From UBA5070 sp035913415 (GTDB lineage: Bacteria; Fibrobacterota; Fibrobacteria; UBA5070), in the NCBI GenBank assembly GCA_035913415.1, contig JAMIIV010000217.1:1-64000 (forward strand): a stretch of 64,000 bases of DNA, read 5' to 3'. The position numbers were made by a program, and so were the translations under genes. This document shows positions 41,068 to 49,729 of the stretch, one piece after another. The first letter of the stretch is position 1. The number at the start of each line of letters is the position of its first letter. Under the pieces are notes generated by a model. That model was not told the origin of the DNA. It saw only the letters and a program-made list of their open reading frames with translations, and did not search any database.

Positions 41068-41200
41068 CCCTACAGCCCTTCCGGGTGCCCGATGCGGCCG
41101 GGCGCGCCAAGGATCCGGTGACGCTCTCCCCGGGCCGCAGAGGCCTCTGCGCCTGAACGCGATTCGCTTCGCACCTCCTGGCACCACCAGGCTCCTGCCC

Positions 41201-42427
41201 TTGGAGCCTGGTCTGCTGTGGCTGGTGCGTCTGCGCTGGGTCGCGGTCTTGGGCCAGTTCTTGACCTGCCTGGCTGCCGCATGGGCCGGCGCAACGATTC
41301 CTTGGGAGCTTTTGCTCGCCTTCCTGGCCCTCACAGCCACCACCAACGCCCTGGCGCAGGCGCGCCCGCATCTCTTCCTTCCCAAAGCCCAAGAGGCCGC
41401 CTGCGCGCTCCTGCTGGGAGCGGACGTCATCATCCTGTCGGGCATGCTGTGGTTCGCGGGCGGCACAACCAACCCCTTCACGGTCTTCTACTTCCTGCCC
41501 TTGGCGATGTCGTCCATCCTTCTGCCCGCCTCCTGGGCATGGTCGTTCCTGATCCTGGTCGCGCTGGGTTACGCGTCGCTGGTGGCTGCCCCGCCGGTGA
41601 TCATCCCCTCGCACCTCGTCCCTTGGGGAGCTGCGGCCGCGTTTCTCCTGGTAGGCTCTTCCCTGGTGTTCTTCGTCGCCGGGCTTCGCACCTCCCTGCG
41701 CACTCGGGAAAACGAGCTGCGCCAGGAGCGGGAACGCGGCGTCCGGAGGGAACGGTTCGCCTCGTTGGCGACCCTCGCCGCAGGCGTGGCCCACGAACTC
41801 GCGACCCCGCTGTCCACCATCGCGATCATCGGATCCGATCTGGAGCGCTTGGCGGGCACCTCCCGCCCGGACGAGGAATGGATCGAGGATGCGCGCCTGC
41901 TGCGCTCGGAAGTCGAACGCTGCCGTCGGATTCTGTCCGACCTGGGCGAGCGCGCGACCGCCGGGGTAGGCGACGCGCCCCAGTTGGTGGCCCCCCTGGA
42001 GCTGCCCGATCTCATGCTCCCCTACCTGCCCGAATCGATGCGGGACCGTGTCGAATACGATCTGGGACAGGATCCGCACTCCTTCGCGATCCCTCTTCCA
42101 CCGCTGCTGCAGTCCATCGCCGCCCTTGCCAAGAACGCCTGCGAGGCCTCCGGCCCGGAAGGGAGAGTGCGGGTCTCGCTGCGATTGGAAGACCACTTCC
42201 TGCGCATCCAGGTGCGGGATCGGGGGATCGGCATGGATGCCGATCTGGCACGACGGGCGGGAGAACCGTTCCTCTCGACCAAGGGGCCAGGAAAGGGGAT
42301 GGGCCTGGGGCTGTTCCTGGTCAGGACCTTCGCCGAGCGCATGGATGGCAGCCTCGAATTCGAGAGCGCTCCCGGCGAAGGCACCTGCGCGACCCTGACC
42401 CTGACCTGCCGCGAGGCATCGTCGTGA
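41201..42427 (+). CDS. regB: RegB/PrrB-type redox sensor histidine kinase
   Basis: This 408-residue kinase has about six N-terminal membrane segments. Between two of them lies GGTTNPF (residues 87-93), the ubiquinone-binding heptapeptide of RegB. His198 in LAAGVAHELATPLSTIAI is the phosphorylated H-box. Cys241 in EVERCRRIL is at the place of the redox-active Cys of RegB. N, G1 (DRGIGMDADL) and G2 (GKGMGLGLFL) ATPase boxes follow. The TTG at 41201 is the best available start but an upstream CTG (41153) is possible. Its stop overlaps regA as GTGA. Confidence 0.9.
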   Translation: MEPGLLWLVRLRWVAVLGQFLTCLAAAWAGATIPWELLLAFLALTATTNALAQARPHLFLPKAQEAACALLLGADVIILSGMLWFAGGTTNPFTVFYFLPLAMSSILLPASWAWSFLILVALGYASLVAAPPVIIPSHLVPWGAAAAFLLVGSSLVFFVAGLRTSLRTRENELRQERERGVRRERFASLATLAAGVAHELATPLSTIAIIGSDLERLAGTSRPDEEWIEDARLLRSEVERCRRILSDLGERATAGVGDAPQLVAPLELPDLMLPYLPESMRDRVEYDLGQDPHSFAIPLPPLLQSIAALAKNACEASGPEGRVRVSLRLEDHFLRIQVRDRGIGMDADLARRAGEPFLSTKGPGKGMGLGLFLVRTFAERMDGSLEFESAPGEGTCATLTLTCREASS

Positions 42428-42942
42428 AGCGCAAGGTGCTGTTGATCGACGACGAACCCGTCTTCCGCGACCGGTTGGCGCGCGCCCTGGAACTCCGCGA
42501 GTACACCACCCGCTGCGCCCAGGACTCGACCACCGCATTGTCGGTCGCGGCCGAATTCCGACCGGACCACATCCTGCTCGACCTGCGGCTGGGAGGCGAA
42601 AGCGGCCTGCATCTGCTTCCCGCGCTGCGCTCGGCGCTGCCCGAGGCGCGCATCGTCGTGCTCACCGGATACGGAAGCATCGCCACCGCGTTGGAGGCGG
42701 TGCGATCGGGCGCATCGGACTACCGGACCAAACCCACCGACGTCGATCGCATCGAGGCCGCTCTGCGAGGCGAGGCAGAGGAGGCACCTCTACAAGCCCC
42801 TTCCCTGGATCGCGTCGAATGGGAACATTTGCAGCGGGTCCTGGCCGATTGCGGAGGCAACATTTCCCAAGCCTCCCGGATCCTGGGCATCGACCGCCGT
42901 TCCTTGCAGCGCAAACTGGCGCGTTTCCCGCCGCTGCGCTGA
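42424..42942 (+). CDS. regA: RegA/PrrA/ActR-type response regulator
   Basis: This 172-residue protein starts with GTG. The receiver has the acidic pair Asp9-Asp10, phospho-acceptor Asp53 in HILLDLRLGG, the Thr in VVLTGYGSI, and Lys in RTKPTD (usually PKP). The C-terminal Fis-type HTH reads CGGNISQASRILGIDRRSLQRKLARFPPLR, very close to RegA. RegA homologues activate respiratory and redox genes under low oxygen. The convergent quinol-cytochrome operon 87 bp downstream is an obvious candidate target. Confidence 0.93.
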   Translation: MKRKVLLIDDEPVFRDRLARALELREYTTRCAQDSTTALSVAAEFRPDHILLDLRLGGESGLHLLPALRSALPEARIVVLTGYGSIATALEAVRSGASDYRTKPTDVDRIEAALRGEAEEAPLQAPSLDRVEWEHLQRVLADCGGNISQASRILGIDRRSLQRKLARFPPLR

Positions 42943-42949
42943 AACGCAC

Positions 42950-42986
42950 AAAGCGGCTCCCGTGCCGAGGCACCTGGAACCGCTTC
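42950..42986. terminator. Bidirectional hairpin between regA and the respiratory operon
   Basis: AAGCGG...TCC...TGCC and GGCA...GGA...CCGCTT pair with two small bulges. Both convergent transcription units end next to it. Confidence 0.6.
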
Positions 42987-43028
42987 GAGAAATCCGCCCC
43001 CCCCCGGGCTGGCACCCGGTGGAGAGTC

Positions 43029-44396
43029 TCACTTCTTGCGGCCTCCATTGACCTGCAAATCCAGCCAATCGCGCAACGCACGGATCTCCTCGTCGGTGCC
43101 GACGAGGGGAGGCATGAACTTCCGGTAGGGGCTGTCCGGGGCGTTGTCGTGCAGGATCTTGAGCAGGTTCCCGATGCCCGTGCTGTCGCGCCCCGCCAGC
43201 AACCTGCGAATGGGGCGATACCCATCCAGGGTGTGGCAGGCCAGGCACTGCCCCTGGAACATCCGCTCCCCGGTGCGGTAGTGTTTCACCTTCCAGGCCG
43301 TATCCTGCGGAGCCCACGGAGAGTTGGCGAGATAGCCCTTCTCGTTGAATTCCGCGATCTGCGCCACACGCACTCCGTTGGAGTACATGTAGCCGTTCAC
43401 CACGAAGGGTTTGCGCAGGAACTCGCGCACCGACTCGCCCGAAGCCGTGGCCAACGCGGCCAGGAACAGGATCGACAACGCGTGCCCCAGGCTGAACTCC
43501 CGCGGCAGGACCCAAGCGAAGAAGAATGTCGCGACGGCGATGGTGGCCGACGAAACCACCAACAGAAGCGCCATGCGGGTGACGTGCGTGAAGGTCCCCG
43601 CGCCGATCGTGGAAATGCCCTGCTGCAGCAATTCCAGGTGCTCGGGAGGAACCGTGGAGAGGTACCAGGCGAAGAAGAAGGGCATCAGCAGGAAGGAGGG
43701 AATCAGGAACTTGGCCGACCAGCGAACCATCTGCTCCTTGAGAGCGCCGTCCTTCTCGCCATCGAGCCTGCTGAAGAAGATCAGGGACCAGACGCCGGCC
43801 AGGGAGATGCAGACCAGGGTGCGCAAGCCCAGGCTGGGCAGGTACCCGGCGTTGAGGAAGGCGTCGAAGAACCAGTCCGGTTCGGTACCGGTTCCGGCCG
43901 CGGCCAACCACCCCTTGCCCGGTGTGAGTTTGAAGGTCAGGATGCCGTTGATGATGACCAGCGTACCCCAGGAAGCGGCCGCGTAGAACCACCCGATGAC
44001 CAGGTGCGCCTTGGCGGAAATTCGTCCCCACGTGTAGTAGTACACCATGGCCAGCGTCAGCTCGACCAGGAAGAACACCCACTCGATGGCCCATCCGAAC
44101 ACGAAGTTGTGGATGAGGGCGCTGGTGCCGTTGGGACTGGCCAGCCCGATGGCGAACCAGATTCCGACGCCGGTCATGGCTCCGAACACGCCGGTGAGGA
44201 CCAGGAAGAACTTGGAGTAGGCCTTCATGCGAGGGAACAGATCCTCTCGCCCCTCCCGAAGCGCCTTGGCTTCGGTCAGGGGAAGGAAGAGTCCGCCGCC
44301 CACGGCGAAGTGCGAGATCAGGATGTGGATGATGGCGACGATGCCGATCATCCATCCCGAACCGAGGACCGGAACGTCCCAGACTGGATAGTTCAT
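43029..44396 (-). CDS. Cytochrome bd-superfamily subunit I fused to a cytochrome c domain
   Basis: This 455-residue membrane protein has about nine hydrophobic segments. It starts with SGWMIGIVAIIHILISHFAVGGGLFL, whose His residues resemble heme ligands of CydA-like proteins. The C-terminal 75 residues are a class-I cytochrome c: Cys384-x2-Cys387-His388 (CLACH) with Met428 in RKFMPPL as likely sixth ligand. It lacks the long Q loop of CydA. Related bd-like proteins with C-terminal heme c occur beside Rieske/cytochrome b genes. It might oxidise or reduce cytochrome c or quinol, with O2 or another acceptor. It is the last gene of the operon. Confidence 0.78.
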   Translation of the reverse strand: MNYPVWDVPVLGSGWMIGIVAIIHILISHFAVGGGLFLPLTEAKALREGREDLFPRMKAYSKFFLVLTGVFGAMTGVGIWFAIGLASPNGTSALIHNFVFGWAIEWVFFLVELTLAMVYYYTWGRISAKAHLVIGWFYAAASWGTLVIINGILTFKLTPGKGWLAAAGTGTEPDWFFDAFLNAGYLPSLGLRTLVCISLAGVWSLIFFSRLDGEKDGALKEQMVRWSAKFLIPSFLLMPFFFAWYLSTVPPEHLELLQQGISTIGAGTFTHVTRMALLLVVSSATIAVATFFFAWVLPREFSLGHALSILFLAALATASGESVREFLRKPFVVNGYMYSNGVRVAQIAEFNEKGYLANSPWAPQDTAWKVKHYRTGERMFQGQCLACHTLDGYRPIRRLLAGRDSTGIGNLLKILHDNAPDSPYRKFMPPLVGTDEEIRALRDWLDLQVNGGRKK

Positions 44397-44409
44397 GTGT
44401 CGATGCTCC

Positions 44410-45513
44410 TCAGTGGCTGACAGCGGGAAGGACCGCGTAGCCCCAGATGGTGGTGACGGCCAGGACGGCCAACACGATGAATCCCAACCACTTCACGCGG
44501 CGGCCCCAGACGGCGGACTTGCCGTCGGGATCGAACAACGGGACAAGAGCCCACAGGATCACGCCGAGGTTGAAGAAGGCGATTCCCAGGAACTCGCCGG
44601 GCGCCCCGGGGAACCACGATCCAAAAATCTTGAGAATCTGGAACGAGCTCATGAAATACCACTCGGGATGGATGTCGGCAGGTGCCGGCGCCAGGGGATC
44701 AGCGGCCGGCCCCAGCGGCCAGGGGAACACGAAGGCCAGCAGAGCCAACACATTCAGGGCGATCAGCCAGACCGCCAGATCCTTCATCACGAAGTTCGGG
44801 AAGAAGGGAACGGTCTTGCGCTGGGCCTCGGGCTTTTGCTGCTCGGATTCGGGGATGGACATTCCATGCGATTGGACCAGTCCCAGGTGCAACATGAGCA
44901 TCGGGATGAACAAGGCAGGGAGGATGACCACGTGCAACGCGAAGAACCGGGAGATGGTATCGGCGTTGATCTCGGGTCCACCGCGGACGAGATCGGCGAT
45001 CCAGGGGCCCACCACAGGAACGACGGCGGGAATCCCCAACCCCACCTTGGTGGCGAAGTAGGCGAGGTCGTCCATGGGAAGCAGATAGCCGCTGAACCCG
45101 AACAACATGGCAAGACTCAGCAGGCCGAAACCCGACCACCACAGGAATTCGCGGGGCGCGCGGTAGGCCCGCATGAAGAACGCGCTGAACATGTGCACAA
45201 ACGCGGCGGCCACCATCAGGTTGGCCGACCAGGAATGGACCGACCGGATCAGCCACCCGAAGCGGATCTCGTGCGTGATGCGACGCACCGAAGCGTAGGC
45301 TTCGTCGCCGGGGCGGTAATACACCAGCAGCAACACGCCCGTCAGGCACATCACGATGAAGAAGAACAGCGTGATGCCACCCCAGTAGTACCAGAAGGAG
45401 TGTTTGTGGTCGGGCACGCGCTTCTTGAGGGCCACGGCGAGGATCGGAGACAACCCCAGTCGCTGGTCGAGCCAGTCGTAGAGGGGATTTCCTGTGAATG
45501 GTGACTCAGCCAA
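44410..45513 (-). CDS. Cytochrome b subunit of a quinol:cytochrome c oxidoreductase
   Basis: This 367-residue membrane protein is of the bc1/b6f type. Heme-b ligands are His93 and His107 in HSWSANLMVAAAFVH and His194 and His209 in HVVILPALFIPMLMLH. The pairs are 14 and 15 residues apart, the latter being the b6-type spacing. The Qo-site motif PEWY is present in IHPEWYFMSS. The TTG at 45513 overlaps the Rieske stop by 8 bp and gives a start just before LAESPFTGNPLYDWL; no ATG is available. A heme c-i Cys is not seen. Confidence 0.9.
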   Translation of the reverse strand: MAESPFTGNPLYDWLDQRLGLSPILAVALKKRVPDHKHSFWYYWGGITLFFFIVMCLTGVLLLVYYRPGDEAYASVRRITHEIRFGWLIRSVHSWSANLMVAAAFVHMFSAFFMRAYRAPREFLWWSGFGLLSLAMLFGFSGYLLPMDDLAYFATKVGLGIPAVVPVVGPWIADLVRGGPEINADTISRFFALHVVILPALFIPMLMLHLGLVQSHGMSIPESEQQKPEAQRKTVPFFPNFVMKDLAVWLIALNVLALLAFVFPWPLGPAADPLAPAPADIHPEWYFMSSFQILKIFGSWFPGAPGEFLGIAFFNLGVILWALVPLFDPDGKSAVWGRRVKWLGFIVLAVLAVTTIWGYAVLPAVSH

Positions 45514-46000
45514 GGGACACCACGACCTTTCCGTCGGCGATCGCGACCTTGAATTGCTCGAGCGGTTTGGGAGGAGGTCCCGCGACATTGGCACCGGAAA
45601 CCGCGTCGTAGACACCGGAGTGGCAGGCGCAGAAGATGCGCTTGGCGTCGGGTTCGTAGGCGGGGGTGCATCCCAGATGGGTGCATACCGCCACGAAGGC
45701 CGACCACGTATCGTTTTCGTGGTGGATGAGCATCGCGGGTTTGGTGCCGAACTTGAACATCAGGGCCGCGTTCTTGGGAAGCTCGAGAGCCTTGTCCAGG
45801 ACGACCTCGGTGACCGCCGTGGCGTTGGCGGCATCTTCGACCGGAGAGGCCAGATAGCGGTACACCGGGTACCCCATCATACCGGCCCAAGCCGCGCCGA
45901 CCCCCACACCCGCAACCTTCAGGAAAGAGCGCCGCCCCTCGTTGGGGCAGCAGGCCCCCTCGGGGGAGGATGCGGGCACGGGGTGATTGTGATCAGACAT
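45506..46000 (-). CDS. Rieske iron-sulfur protein
   Basis: This 164-residue protein has an N-terminal Tat-like signal/anchor (GRRSFLKVAGVGVGAAWAGMM) and a Rieske fold with box 1 CTHLGC (Cys106, His108, Cys111) and box 2 CACHSG (Cys124, Cys126, His127). The residues CT and HS/G replace the usual GS order in the second box. It transfers electrons from quinol at cytochrome b to a cytochrome c. Its ATG overlaps the preceding gene by 8 bp and its end overlaps cytochrome b. Confidence 0.93.
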   Translation of the reverse strand: MSDHNHPVPASSPEGACCPNEGRRSFLKVAGVGVGAAWAGMMGYPVYRYLASPVEDAANATAVTEVVLDKALELPKNAALMFKFGTKPAMLIHHENDTWSAFVAVCTHLGCTPAYEPDAKRIFCACHSGVYDAVSGANVAGPPPKPLEQFKVAIADGKVVVSLG

Positions 46001-47153
46001 GGGCACCCTCCGGGGCGGTGTCGAGGGATTCGGAACGGGAGCCGGCGACGACGGTACCGAGCCAGGCGGTGAAGGCAAGACCGAGCACCAGACTGGCGAG
46101 GAAGATCCAGACCAGGGGCCAGTTGGTGTGTTCGGCACTCTTCCAGACGTCGAAGCCCTTGGTGACCAGCGTGGCGTCGCGGACCAGATCGCGCACGACG
46201 GTGAAGGCACCCACGGCGACCAGGGCCGGCAGCGCGGTGAGGTACACCAACGGGGTGACCGGCTTCCAGACCAAAGCCAGCGCCAGGACGAATGCCAGAG
46301 CCACGGCGGCGCACCAGGTGTACGACAGAATCTGACCAAGTCCGGAGCCGAGGACCGCCGACTGCACGGCGACGGGCTGCGATCCCATGGCCCACAAGCC
46401 GGCCAGCATCACGGCGGGAAGGACCGCGGCGGCGACGAGGCCCGCCTGGCGGCGCAGGAATCCGGCGAAGGGTTTCGCGGCGTCGAGGAGCGACCACAGC
46501 GACGTGCACAGGGCTCCCAGCGCGAGACTGGACAACAGGACCAGCGCGACACGGGGCCAGGTGGTGGGATCGGAGGGAAGGCTGGTGCCGTGCGGGTTGG
46601 CCGTGTAGATCGCGTTCCAGGACTCGGGGCGCAACATGAGCGTCATGTTTCCGGAGAACAACCTGCCAACGAAGATGAATACCGGCACCGCCACCAGGTT
46701 CCAGTGCCAGAAGGGTTTGCCTTTTTCGGCCAGGTAGGCCATCCGGTAGAGGATCGCATAGGCTCCCATGATGAGGAACACCGCAGAAAACCACCAGGAG
46801 GCCATCAACACCGAGCTGGTGTACAGGGCCTGACCGTACATCACCTGGGCAAACAGCAAAGGAGGCACGCCGAGGTTGATCACGTAGGTGGTGATGATGG
46901 GGAGCTTCCGGACCACCAGACGGGAGGCGCCTTGGGCCTGGCGATTGCCTCGGACATGTCCGAGAATGTTCCAGACCAAGGCCAGCACGAGCCCGCCCAG
47001 CAACATGTGCAGAGCTCCGAAATGGAGCCCCAGGGTCAAGTCGTGCAGGGACTTGAGAAGCCAGACCGGAGCAGGCAACGGTAGGGGATCGGGAAGGGGC
47101 ATCGCCCCTGTCGCGCTGATTGCGCTTCCGATCGAGATCAGCAGATGCGGCAT
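45993..47153 (-). CDS. Polytopic membrane subunit at the head of the Rieske/cytochrome b operon
   Basis: This 386-residue protein has about nine to ten hydrophobic segments. The first (SLHDLTLGLHFGALHMLLGGLVLALVW) is His-rich, like the first helix of the bd-like partner, and others contain FWHWNLVAVPVFIFVGRLF and ALALVWKPVTPLVYLTALPALVAV. It is probably a second bd-superfamily-like or quinol-binding subunit of the same complex, but no firm family was recognised. ATG 47153 has AAAGGCGA upstream; it is the first gene of the four-gene operon. Confidence 0.65.
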   Translation of the reverse strand: MPHLLISIGSAISATGAMPLPDPLPLPAPVWLLKSLHDLTLGLHFGALHMLLGGLVLALVWNILGHVRGNRQAQGASRLVVRKLPIITTYVINLGVPPLLFAQVMYGQALYTSSVLMASWWFSAVFLIMGAYAILYRMAYLAEKGKPFWHWNLVAVPVFIFVGRLFSGNMTLMLRPESWNAIYTANPHGTSLPSDPTTWPRVALVLLSSLALGALCTSLWSLLDAAKPFAGFLRRQAGLVAAAVLPAVMLAGLWAMGSQPVAVQSAVLGSGLGQILSYTWCAAVALAFVLALALVWKPVTPLVYLTALPALVAVGAFTVVRDLVRDATLVTKGFDVWKSAEHTNWPLVWIFLASLVLGLAFTAWLGTVVAGSRSESLDTAPEGAHV

Positions 47154-47218
47154 GGGTCGCCTTTCTTCGTGGGCGTCGTTCGGGTTGAAATGATCATCGC
47201 CGGTGCGCGCTGCGAGTA

Positions 47219-47235
47219 TGCGGCATTTTACCGCA
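47219..47235. promoter_or_regulatory. Palindromic motif in the divergent control region
   Basis: TGCGG and CCGCA flank CATTTTA, in the promoter region between the respiratory operon and yicC. It could be an operator for either gene; only its symmetry and position support this. Confidence 0.3.
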
Positions 47236-47250
47236 CCGAGGTTCAAGATA

Positions 47251-47279
47251 TTGACAGATTGCCTGATCCGGCATTATAG
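47251..47279 (+). promoter_or_regulatory. Sigma-70 promoter upstream of yicC
   Basis: A perfect -35 TTGACA (47251-47256) is followed after exactly 17 bp by -10 TTATAG (47274-47279). It reads toward yicC, whose ATG lies about 100 bp further on. Confidence 0.75.
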
Positions 47280-47385
47280 GGGCGTTTTTGTCTACCAGCG
47301 CGCATCATCAAGGAACCTTCCCGGGGAGCTACATCTTGGGTCCCGTCCGTCCGCGACGGGACCACACAAAGGACACGAACAACCT

Positions 47386-48267
47386 ATGCCCATCCGCAGC
47401 ATGACAGGCTTTGGCACCGCCTCCGTCGAAACGGGATCCCACCGTCTCACCGTCGATCTCCGCTCCGTCAACGGCCGCTTCCTGGAAGCGCAGATCCGCC
47501 TTCCTCGCCTTCTTCAACCCTTGGAATCGGCCGTGCGCGAAGCGCTCGGTGGCAAGGTCGGCCGTGGATCGCTCACCCTGGCGACCAACCTCGAAGACCT
47601 CTCGTCGGGCACCCCCGGCGCTTCGAACTCCCGTCTGGCCCCGTTGGCCGACGAACTGCGTCGTGAAGCCGTCGCCGCAGGCTTTGCGCCCGAAACCGTG
47701 ACCTTGTCGGATGTGCTGCTGTGGGCAGGCAATCGCAAGGTGGAGTCCGAACCCGAGCCCCGCGCCGAAGAATTCCGGGAGGCACTCCTGGGCTGCGTGG
47801 CCTCCGCCCTGGCGGAATTCGAAACCTTCCGACTCCGCGAAGGCGCGAGCCTCGAGGCGGACCTTCGCACCCGACTCGACCGCGTCGAGTCGGGTGCGCG
47901 AGCCATTCCGGCCCTCGCCCGCACGCACCTGGAGAAGGTCCGCGAGGGCCTGGAGACCCGCATCGCCGAATACCTCGCAGGTCGCGAAATCGACCCGGCC
48001 CGCATCGCCCAGGAGATCGGGCACATGTCGGAGAGGCTGGATGTCCAGGAGGAGATGACCCGCCTGGCCACCCACATCGACGCGTTCCGCAAGACCCTCG
48101 ACGAAGGCGGCGCCGTCGGCAAGCGCATCGGCTTCCTCCTGCAGGAGCTCCTGCGCGAGACGAACACCACCGGATCCAAGTGCCAGGAGGCGGCCATCAC
48201 CTCCATCGTGATCTCCATGAAGGAGGATCTCGAGGCCATCCGCGAGCAGGCATTGAACCTGGAGTGA
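47386..48267 (+). CDS. yicC: YicC/YloC-family endoribonuclease
   Basis: This 293-residue protein begins MPIRSMTGFGTASVET, the hallmark N-terminus, and includes LRSVNGRFLEAQIRLPR, RGSLTL, and the C-terminal DUF1732 part SERLDVQEEMTRLATHIDAFRKTL...GKRIGFLLQELLRETNTTGSKCQEAAITSIVISMKEDLEAIREQALNLE. Family members are endoribonucleases that affect RNA turnover. ATG 47386 is chosen over upstream in-frame codons because homologues start here. A good sigma-70 promoter precedes it. Confidence 0.94.
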   Translation: MPIRSMTGFGTASVETGSHRLTVDLRSVNGRFLEAQIRLPRLLQPLESAVREALGGKVGRGSLTLATNLEDLSSGTPGASNSRLAPLADELRREAVAAGFAPETVTLSDVLLWAGNRKVESEPEPRAEEFREALLGCVASALAEFETFRLREGASLEADLRTRLDRVESGARAIPALARTHLEKVREGLETRIAEYLAGREIDPARIAQEIGHMSERLDVQEEMTRLATHIDAFRKTLDEGGAVGKRIGFLLQELLRETNTTGSKCQEAAITSIVISMKEDLEAIREQALNLE

Positions 48268-48293
48268 CTTGGCTGGACCGCCCCGCTGCCCGA

Positions 48294-49034
48294 TCAGGCC
48301 AGGCGGTCCTCCAGGAATGGGAACCGCCGCCGCGTTTCGGCGGTGTGTCCCCGGTCCACCACGCACGAGAAAACGCCTTCGGCGGCGCCCGCGTCAGACA
48401 GAATCTGTCCTTGCGCGTCGAAGACGAGGGAGTCCCCGGTGTAGCGCAGGGTGGCGTCGGTGCCCAGGCGGTTGCACCCGGCGACGGGCACCTGGTTCTC
48501 GATCGCCCGCGCCTGCAGAAGCGCACGCCAGTGCTCCCGGCGCGAGCCAGGCCAGTTCGCGGGCACCAGCACCAGATCGGTCTGTGCGGCGCGCTCCCAG
48601 AAGTGGTAGGAAAAACGCAGATCGTAGCAGATCGCAGGCAGGATCTTCCAGCCGTCGAAATTCCAAGTGCCCGCCTCGGTTCCGGCCCGGTACGTCCGGG
48701 CCTCTCCACCCAGTCCGAAGAGATGCCGTTTGGCGTAGGAACCCAGCCGAGTGCCGTCGCGCCCCAGGAGCACCACCACGTTGCGTCCGTCCTCCACGGC
48801 CCCGAACACGATCCCGCAGCCAAGACGGCAGGCCAGCTCGCGGTACCAGGACAGATCGGCGGTATCGAGAGTGGCCACGGACGGATCCATCGAGAAACCG
48901 GAAAGCGTCATCTCCGGAAACACGAGAAGATCGCACGAAAGGCCGTTGGTGAGCGTCTCCACCCGGTCCCGTGCGAAGGCGCGGTTCTCGAAAGAGGGGT
49001 CGTACTGCAACAAGGCCAGACGCATGGTATCCAT
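48294..49034 (-). CDS. Carbon-nitrogen hydrolase (nitrilase superfamily, omega-amidase-like)
   Basis: This 246-residue hydrolase has the catalytic Glu in VFPEMTLSGFSM, Lys in YAKRHLFGLGGE, and Cys in PAICYDLRFSYHFW. The RFSYHFWE and GLGGEARTY details resemble YafV/omega-amidase, which removes amide groups from alpha-ketoglutaramate. It starts at ATG 49034 or 49025; both are plausible. It lies 14 bp downstream of the phosphatase gene and is probably cotranscribed with it and the asmA-like gene. Confidence 0.88.
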   Translation of the reverse strand: MDTMRLALLQYDPSFENRAFARDRVETLTNGLSCDLLVFPEMTLSGFSMDPSVATLDTADLSWYRELACRLGCGIVFGAVEDGRNVVVLLGRDGTRLGSYAKRHLFGLGGEARTYRAGTEAGTWNFDGWKILPAICYDLRFSYHFWERAAQTDLVLVPANWPGSRREHWRALLQARAIENQVPVAGCNRLGTDATLRYTGDSLVFDAQGQILSDAGAAEGVFSCVVDRGHTAETRRRFPFLEDRLA

Positions 49035-49048
49035 GCCCGAAATGGTAG

Positions 49049-49729
49049 TCAGTCCTTGAAGGGCACCCACTCCCGGTGCGCAGGCACCTGCCAGAAACGC
49101 CACTCGTCAGGACTCCAGGCCGTGAGCCTGCCCCCGTAGACACAACCCGTGTCCAGTCCCTTGCACTGGGGCAGATCGACCAGGCCACCGGCGGCCCAAT
49201 GACCGAAGACCACGGGAACCGGCCATCGAGCCACCGTGTACCAAGGCGGGTCCGACGGGCAATCGAGCTCCTCCCCCACTCCATCCCAAGTGCGGATGGT
49301 CAGCAGGACTTTCCGGCGCATGTCCTCCAGCCGCGACACACCAGGCTCCAGCCCCGCATGCACCGTGAGCACATCGGGCCATGCCCTCCAAAGCGGCCAG
49401 GTCCGGATCCAGTCCCCATACCCTTGCGCATCTTCCCCGAAAGCCGCCAGCGAGGCAATCTCCTTAGGCGTGCGGCGCTCCGGCTCGGAGTCCAGGGCGT
49501 GCAGGAACTTCCACTCGTGGTTGCCCTGGATGGCCAAGGCACCGGATTCCCGCGCCCAGTCCAGCACCCCCCGGGAATCGGGCCCCTTGTTCAGGAGGTC
49601 GCCGATCAGGATCCATTCGTCGTCGGCATGAAACCCCACCAACCGGGCGAGATCTTCCAATTCCGGCAAGCAACCATGGACGTCGCCGACGAAGATGCGG
49701 CGACGCGTCCGGGTCTGCGAGGAACTCAG
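49049..49729 (-). CDS. Metallophosphatase (PrpA/ApaH-like)
   Basis: This protein has about 226 residues. Calcineurin-type motifs are GDVHGCLPELEDL, GDLLNKGPDS, GNHEW and later VHAGLEP and FGHWAAGG, as in serine/threonine protein phosphatases of phage-lambda type and symmetrical Ap4A hydrolases. The start is probably CTG at 49729, overlapping the TGA of the AsmA-like gene (CTGA) with GAAGGGG eight bases upstream; no ATG, GTG or TTG lies before the first motif. It is in a minus-strand operon with the nitrilase. Confidence 0.82.
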   Translation of the reverse strand: MSSSQTRTRRRIFVGDVHGCLPELEDLARLVGFHADDEWILIGDLLNKGPDSRGVLDWARESGALAIQGNHEWKFLHALDSEPERRTPKEIASLAAFGEDAQGYGDWIRTWPLWRAWPDVLTVHAGLEPGVSRLEDMRRKVLLTIRTWDGVGEELDCPSDPPWYTVARWPVPVVFGHWAAGGLVDLPQCKGLDTGCVYGGRLTAWSPDEWRFWQVPAHREWVPFKD

